This document shows, in pieces, positions 56,929 through 64,000 of a stretch of 64,000 bases of DNA. Position numbers and translations under genes: made by a program. Within the stretch, counting starts at the first letter, position 1; each line of letters opens with the position of its first letter. This DNA is from Silurus meridionalis (Eukaryota; Chordata; Actinopteri; Siluriformes; Siluridae), in assembly GCF_014805685.1 (NCBI RefSeq), contig NC_060901.1, forward strand, positions 20,370,905-20,434,904. The letters are read 5' to 3'. The notes under the pieces were generated by a model. It was given only the letters and a program-made list of their open reading frames with translations. It did not search any database and had not been told where the DNA came from.

Positions 56929-56981
<53 letters not shown>
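56921..56981. repeat. (GT)n microsatellite
   Basis: Interrupted once by AA near 56929, then 25 units. Confidence 0.96.
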
Positions 56982-56982
<1 letters not shown>

Positions 56983-57417
56983 CATGTGAATTCTCCAGGC
57001 TCCTCGATCTGAGTGGCGTACACATAAACCAGAATGGGGTCCAAGAACAGAACGGAGCGTTTGAGCACTAAAGGTTTTAACCCTCCTCCCCACTGTAGAA
57101 TGAAGCAGCCAAGCTCCAGGGAGGAGAACTCGGGTGTTTTGCATAAGAAGAGCCAAAGATCAGCACTAAATCCTGTGTAATCTCCCTGTAAGCTACAGAG
57201 CAGCACCGGAGGAGCTTCAGACGCTGGAGAATCAGAGCTCCTGCTCACTGATGCAGCCAAAAAACCACGTCTTCCATACGAGCAGCTCGCATGGGCGACT
57301 CACAACTTCCTGTTTATTAGAACTCTCAGCTCTCTCAGGTGGAGCAGGAGAGTGAGCTGCACTGAAGTTCTCCTCCAGGGTGGAGAACAGAGCTTCAAAA
57401 GAAGTGGAAAAGATTCT

Positions 57418-57717
57418 ATATATATATTCATCTCTATCGCTGTCTGTTTCTTCATCTCTCTCTCTTTCATTCTCTCCCTCTCTTTATCTCTCCTTAACCC
57501 CCTCTTTTTCTATCCCTTTCTCTCTCTGTCTATCTGTCTCTCTCTCCTTCGGTATCTCCCCCCCTCTTTATCTTTATCTGTCTATCTTTATTTTTTTCCC
57601 TCTTTATTTATTTTTTTCTCGGTCTCTCTCACTCTGTATTTCTCTCTACATGCCTCTTATTCTTTTCTTTCTTTTTCTCTCCTTTTTCTCTCCGTTTCTC
57701 TTACTCTCTTTTATCAG
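57418..57717 (+). repeat. 300-bp polypyrimidine tract
   Basis: TCTCTC, TTTCTC and CTTTATC words with few purines. The 123- and 163-codon Ser/Leu/Phe-rich frames here are artefacts of this tract. Confidence 0.93.
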
Positions 57718-57761
57718 CTTTAAAGAGCAGCACAGAGGCACTACATACATATTTAACACAA

Positions 57762-57762
<1 letters not shown>

Positions 57763-57807
<45 letters not shown>
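57763..57807. repeat. (TG)n microsatellite
   Basis: 22 units. Confidence 0.96.
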
Positions 57808-57808
<1 letters not shown>

Positions 57809-57875
57809 TGTTTTCTTGTGCATACCTTCATATGCATGTATGTTTATATCTGTATGTGTCTGAGTGTGTAAATAA

Positions 57876-57878
<3 letters not shown>

Positions 57879-57936
<58 letters not shown>
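57879..57936. repeat. (TG)n microsatellite
   Basis: 29 units. Confidence 0.97.
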
Positions 57937-57937
<1 letters not shown>

Positions 57938-58040
57938 TAACAGACAGAATGGCAGTGAGATGTCAATGGTGATGGATGGGTGAGTGCCAGGAGGGTCAAG
58001 ACTCTACCAAAACAGCTGCCTGGTGCTCACAAGGGCTATG

Positions 58041-58066
58041 ACACACACACACACACACACACACAC
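58041..58066. repeat. (AC)n microsatellite
   Basis: 13 units. Confidence 0.95.
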
Positions 58067-58179
58067 TTCCCAGCCAAATGTTTTTTATCTTACTTGTATG
58101 TACCTATAGACTGCCTGTCTCTTTCCTTATCAACAACACACACAAAACAAATACTCACACAAAAACAAACAAACACACA

Positions 58180-58180
<1 letters not shown>

Positions 58181-58232
<52 letters not shown>
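58181..58232. repeat. (GC)5(AC)21 alternating purine-pyrimidine tract
   Basis: Ten bases of GC alternation pass directly into 42 bases of AC: 52 bp of unbroken purine-pyrimidine alternation. Confidence 0.97.
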
Positions 58233-58234
<2 letters not shown>

Positions 58235-58421
58235 CTCCCCTTTCTCTCCAAATATATTCCTCACCTATAGACCATATACACTATATACTTTTCCTCTCAC
58301 CACACATTATACCATCCCACCCACTCTCTCAGTGTCGCTGTTCCTCACACTCACACACACTTTTTTTTCTTGCTTGCTTTTGCATATTTACTGTCTGCAC
58401 ACTCTTTTACTTACTTTCTCT

Positions 58422-58424
<3 letters not shown>

Positions 58425-58466
<42 letters not shown>
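58425..58466. repeat. (AC)n microsatellite
   Basis: 21 units. Confidence 0.96.
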
Positions 58467-58468
<2 letters not shown>

Positions 58469-58532
58469 TTCCAGTTCTAATACAATCCATATTAAAGGGT
58501 TATTCCAGTTTTTCAACTGAATCTCACTCTAT

Positions 58533-58580
<48 letters not shown>
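58533..58580. repeat. (TG)n microsatellite, one interruption
   Basis: TTT interruption near 58542. Confidence 0.95.
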
Positions 58581-58581
<1 letters not shown>

Positions 58582-58661
58582 TGAGGGTCTCTGATGGACT
58601 CTCCCGATTGTCTAAGAGTGTAATATTTCCACAGTTGTTTCCTTTAAATGCATTTTATTTT

Positions 58662-58855
58662 TTTACATTTACAGCATCCAGTATTCAAAGAAACACACAG
58701 TTTTTTCATTGATCCACATGAGAAGGTGAGGGTTAAGGGCCTTTCTCAAGGGCCCAGTAGCAGCATCCTGGTGGTGCTGGGATTTCAGGAGGGTGGGAGG
58801 TCAGGAACTCCATTTAGAAGTACAACATCTAAACCACTGAGCTTCCGCTTTTATT
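58662..58855 (-). mobile_element. tRNA-like SINE with local rearrangement
   Basis: TTACATTTACAGCATCC tail, GGTTAAGGGCCTTTCTCAAGGGCCCAGTAGCAGCATCCTGGTGGTGCTGGGATTT. The B-box side is then disrupted by GGAGGGTGGGAGG before CATCTAAACCACTGAGCTTCC. Confidence 0.8.
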
Positions 58856-60724
<1,869 letters not shown>

Positions 60725-60992
60725 ATCTGTGCACAAGTGTGTCTGACACCATGACGCCCAAAGCACTGGCACTATTTCCTCAACAGGCAGGTTTAGGGGG
60801 AAAATGGCAGAGCATCCGTTCTCAGTAGGCCTGAGTGTAAAAATGACTGAGTAATGGTTGTGCCGTGCCTTCAAATGAAATCAGAAAAGAAAAGCAGCCA
60901 TCCAAGAAGCTAATCCAGACCTCCACCATGTCCAGCCCAGCTCAGAAACTGACTTGGCTCCTGGAAATACCGAGAGCACATTCACTGAATCA

Positions 60993-61015
60993 TAAATAAA
61001 TAAATAAATAAATAA
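60993..61015. repeat. (AATA)n tract
   Basis: About six units. Confidence 0.9.
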
Positions 61016-61934
61016 GTGTCTCCTTGCAGAAGATTTTCCTGTGCATTTGTCAGGAGTTGTTATGGCACATCTACACTGGAGCGTATGCAGGAAGTCAGCT
61101 AGAGAGGAGCAACAGCTCTGCAGGTAGAAATCCTTGTTCTTTGGAGACCACTGCAAGTTTTTGTTCGATAATCTGGGAATTTGCTCCTGTAGAAAATATT
61201 TATCTATCACTGGTCAGATGTTATTTGGGTATAAACATAATTGCCGGTATTGTTATGAATTCTAACATTATATTTATATTTTTTTGTTTATTTGGTTCTC
61301 TTTACAATGTTTAACACTACTAGTACTAGTACATCATGAGATGAAATAATCAGCCATCTCCGACTTCATAAAGAAGATCTGTCCTTGAGCTGATTTCTAA
61401 AACCCAATAACCCTCAATGTGTAGAGTAATAATGAAAATCCTTTGTCCCGTATATACGACAATACTTTGGTACCATCTGACATTCTGAACCTGGTGCTTT
61501 GTTTTCGGTTCTGATATCACTTTTTTGAATGACAAAAATAAAATGCAGAGAAACTGGAAAATCCCCGGCATCACAGATCGTCTGCTGTCCAAAAGAACAG
61601 GAGGGATAACTGTGTAATATTGCTCATATTCAGCAACCTAAATCAGGAAAAATAGAGAACGCTAAACCCTTGAGACGTATGAAAGCACGGGGTGTCGTCT
61701 TGTAATGCAGAAACCCTCACGCAACACTCTGCAAAAGACAGAAGGGAAACCAAAAGGGTTTAAACAGACCGACTAGACAGAGTAACGAGCAGCAGGTGAG
61801 AACAATTAGCTACCATGGCAACCGGATAACAGGATAACCATGGCAACCAGATAACTAGAGCAGGAAACAATGACTGCATAAGAAAATTAGCTCAAGACAT
61901 GAACCGGGACAGAGTCAGAATGAAGCTGATATGT
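61016..61934. other. Single-copy stretch
   Basis: Opposed frames at 60881-61314 have no domain. A short near-tandem duplication (ACCATGGCAACC / ATAAC) lies at 61812-61856. Confidence 0.5.
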
Positions 61935-62325
61935 GCATATTCATATCAACACTGTAAAGAAAACTCTGTTGATGAAACCTGGTGTATGGAACGCGGTACA
62001 TTTAATGCACACTTCACTCTTTCATCCCAACCACTGGATGGAGTTCTTTTTAAGTGGAGACCACTCTGTTCCACATGAACAGCCTAAAGATCCATGAAGT
62101 TGGTAGGCAACACAAGAACTTTGAGGATGGATTTGAACTGTAATTAATATCAACAGTCTGCTACAATGTGCTCACAGTTTTGCATCAACAGTTCTGCATG
62201 TAAGCAGGAATCACTGAACAGCACCTCAGAAATGATGGAACTGTAATGAATGGACATTCAGTGAGGAGGAGGAGTTCCTTTTTGAGTCTGGTTCCTCTTA
62301 AAGTTTCTTCCTTATGACATCTCAT
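61935..62325 (+). mobile_element. Dispersed fish repeat, 5' and middle part
   Basis: TGAATGGACATTCAGTGAGGAGGAG, TCTGGTTCCTCTTAAAGTTTCTTCCT and earlier phrases recall a widely dispersed fish repeat whose 3' end is the GCGCTATACAAATAAA module seen at 20985-21056. It is cut at about 62325. Confidence 0.5.
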
Positions 62326-62329
62326 TTAC

Positions 62330-62440
62330 ATTTATATATTTATTTATATCCGTTATACAGCTGAACAATTTGGGACCTTCCTTGAGTCCAGCAGTTTGGT
62401 TGTGGGATTTGAATCCATGATCTGAAGACTCATTGAATTT
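62330..62440 (-). mobile_element. Worn tRNA-like SINE
   Basis: TTTACATTTATATATTTATTTATATCCG tail, CTTCCTTGAGTCCAGCAG, then GTGGGATTTGAATCCATGATC at the B box. Confidence 0.65.
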
Positions 62441-62678
62441 AACGACTTTACATGAGTGAACAAAAGTTTGGATTCTACTCCATTCATCTTTGCATGAAAA
62501 TACGTAAACGTTTAAGACGTAAGAAGCTTTGTACTTTAATTAAGTTGACCAGGTTACATGACTTTGTCACATGACTACAAGTACACCATTGAACGTACTA
62601 CAATGCTAAAAATGGCGCTATCCACTCAGGAAAGCCCTTGAAAAGCTCATCAGGGCTCCAGCATGTGAGATCAGTGAG

Positions 62679-62836
62679 TACATTTACATTTATGGCAATT
62701 GGCAGACGCCCTTATTCAGAGTGACTTACTCAAAAGACCCAACAGTGAAAGCTTGGCTTGGTCGAGCTGGGATTTGAACTTATGACCTTCTGGTCCAAAG
62801 TCTAATACCTTAACCGGTGAGCTTCAACCTCCCACT
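62679..62836 (-). mobile_element. tRNA-like SINE, well preserved
   Basis: ACATTTACATTTATGGCAATTGGCAGACGCCCTTATTCAGAGTGACTTAC tail, GAGCTGGGATTTGAACTTATGACC B box, and CCTTAACCGGTGAGC A-box side. Confidence 0.88.
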
Positions 62837-62873
62837 GTGCAATCTCTGCATGGTATTTCTAGATAGATAGACA

Positions 62874-62964
62874 GGTGAAGTGGGAGATAGTTAAGGCTCT
62901 GGGTGACTGAACAGAAGGTTGGTGGTTTAAGCCTCATTATTGCCAAGCTGCCACTCTTGTGGCA
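62874..62964 (+). mobile_element. tRNA-like SINE head
   Basis: AGTTAAGGCTCTGGGTGACTGA, GGTGGTTTAAGCCTCATTATTGCCAAGCTGCCACTC. Body truncated; faces the copy at 63034-63200. Confidence 0.75.
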
Positions 62965-63033
62965 CATTTTTCTTCAGAAGAATGGCGCATGTGCATTACA
63001 CCACATCTTTCTTTCTTTCTTGTTAGGAAGCTG

Positions 63034-63200
63034 GGGTCAGAGCGCAGGGTCGGGAATGACACAGCATCCTGGGGGCAGATAGGGTTAAGTGCCTGGCTCA
63101 AAAGCCCAGCAGTGGCAGCTTGCGAGTGCTGGGGCTTAAACCCCCAACCTTCTGATCAGTAACTCAGAGCCAGAACCATTGAGCCTCCACATCCCCCCTT
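63034..63200 (-). mobile_element. tRNA-like SINE, second subtype
   Basis: GGGGTCAGAGCGCAGGGTCGGGAATGACACAGC end, then GGCTCAAAAGCCCAGCAGTGGCAGC, GGGGCTTAAACCCCC B box and CAGTAACTCAGAGCCAGAACC. Its 3' domain differs from the GGATAAGGGCG type. Confidence 0.86.
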
Positions 63201-64000
63201 TAATCAGAGGTCTAGGGTTAGAGCATTTTCAGTGTTGTGGCGATCAGAAAATATTGCTATAATTCAGAGATGATTGTGACGTACATTACAGCAAGACTTC
63301 AACAACACAGTCTTCACGTGATAAACCCAATAACCTCCCCATACAATTGCACACCCGAGCGCTCCCACGCGTCCTGCACTCTTTCGGAATACACTTCGCT
63401 AACTTGTGGAACGGAAAACTGTACCGATGCAGCAGTCTGCAAAAGTTTCACTTTTTTTTCTCCGCCGTACCTCTTTGAGGACTTTTTTTTTTCTTCCTCC
63501 CCTCCCTCCCATTCCTTTCCTTCACCAGGGAGTCATGTGGAGGCCACAGAGTTAAAGAGATGAGAGCTGTTTTCTGAAGTAATGCTCAAGAGAGACAGCG
63601 GCGTAAATTCCTCCCGCTAGACGAATGGTAGCTTTCCGCCGCTTTGAAGCGTGCCAGCTCCATAAGCGAACACTTTAGAAAGGGAAAAGCAAAACAGACG
63701 ATGAGTGCAAAAAGACAAAAAGAGCACGTATGTATGAGAGGAAGAAATGGAATAAGTGCGAGGGAGGGAACGAGGGAGGGGGGAAAAAAAGAAAAAGCAG
63801 ACGTTCGAGTTTTTAGATCAGGAACATCTAATAAGAGCTAACACTTGAGCACGAACACAAACAGTGAGGAGAAAGCCAGACCGGGTGAAGTGAAGTGCTC
63901 CTGTTGTTCTGTTGCAGGCAAAGCTAAATCTGTGTGCTAATTAGCATTTGGAGACATTCAGATGTGTCATGTTTACCAGTGTGTAGGAGTATTAGCCATA
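63201..64000. other. Single-copy stretch to the right edge
   Basis: The 108-codon frame at 63237-63563 and 65-codon frame at 63644-63841 have no domain. A T/C-rich run at 63450-63525 ends CTTCACCAGGGAGTC, acceptor-like, but the frame after it closes within about 15 codons. Confidence 0.45.

Noticed and set aside
57352..57871. Ser/Leu/Phe-rich frames resembling membrane segments
   Set aside because: Hydrophobic look comes from polypyrimidine DNA (TCT, CTC, TTT codons), not from a transmembrane gene.

Overview
This window looks like gene-poor nuclear DNA of a teleost fish, most likely an ostariophysan and possibly a catfish. The group is inferred from the repeats: very dense (CA)n tracts, Tc1-type DNA transposon relics, and tRNA-like SINEs ending in a sequence related to a widespread fish repeat tail. 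There is no bacterial or phage gene organisation. No complete protein-coding gene can be supported. Nearly all long reading frames lie on (CA)n/(TG)n, (CT)n or a stop-free minisatellite. The best coding candidate is a partial minus-strand exon running off the left edge (1-248). A weaker one is a 24-nt plus-strand microexon (31063-31086).

Layout. 1-10 kb: the edge exon, a (CT)n tract, an 18-bp minisatellite (1423-1985), GACA/GATA arrays, and pieces of three DNA-transposon families. 10-12.4 kb: a crowded repeat cluster of alternating CA/TG tracts, a GGA purine tract, a 551-bp Tc1 deletion derivative with intact inverted repeats, a Tigger/pogo-like start and a 99-bp palindrome. 12.4-32 kb: mostly single-copy sequence with microsatellites, SINEs (including an inverted pair at 18.1-18.5 kb), a second Tc1 transposase relic, a 34-bp minisatellite and the microexon candidate. 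32-44 kb: a regular 60-bp minisatellite, more SINEs and transposon fragments, and the densest CA clusters. 44.2-47.4 kb: a CA/spacer composite array, then a 2.8-kb minisatellite of about 25-bp units with a higher-order period near 440 bp. 47.5-64 kb: dispersed elements, regulatory-looking single-copy blocks, a 300-bp polypyrimidine tract with many CA/TG tracts, and a SINE cluster near the right end.

No genes can be seen working together here. The window is best read as an intergenic region or a very large intron. Family assignments rest on recognising motifs by eye. No database search was run, and edges of old elements are approximate.
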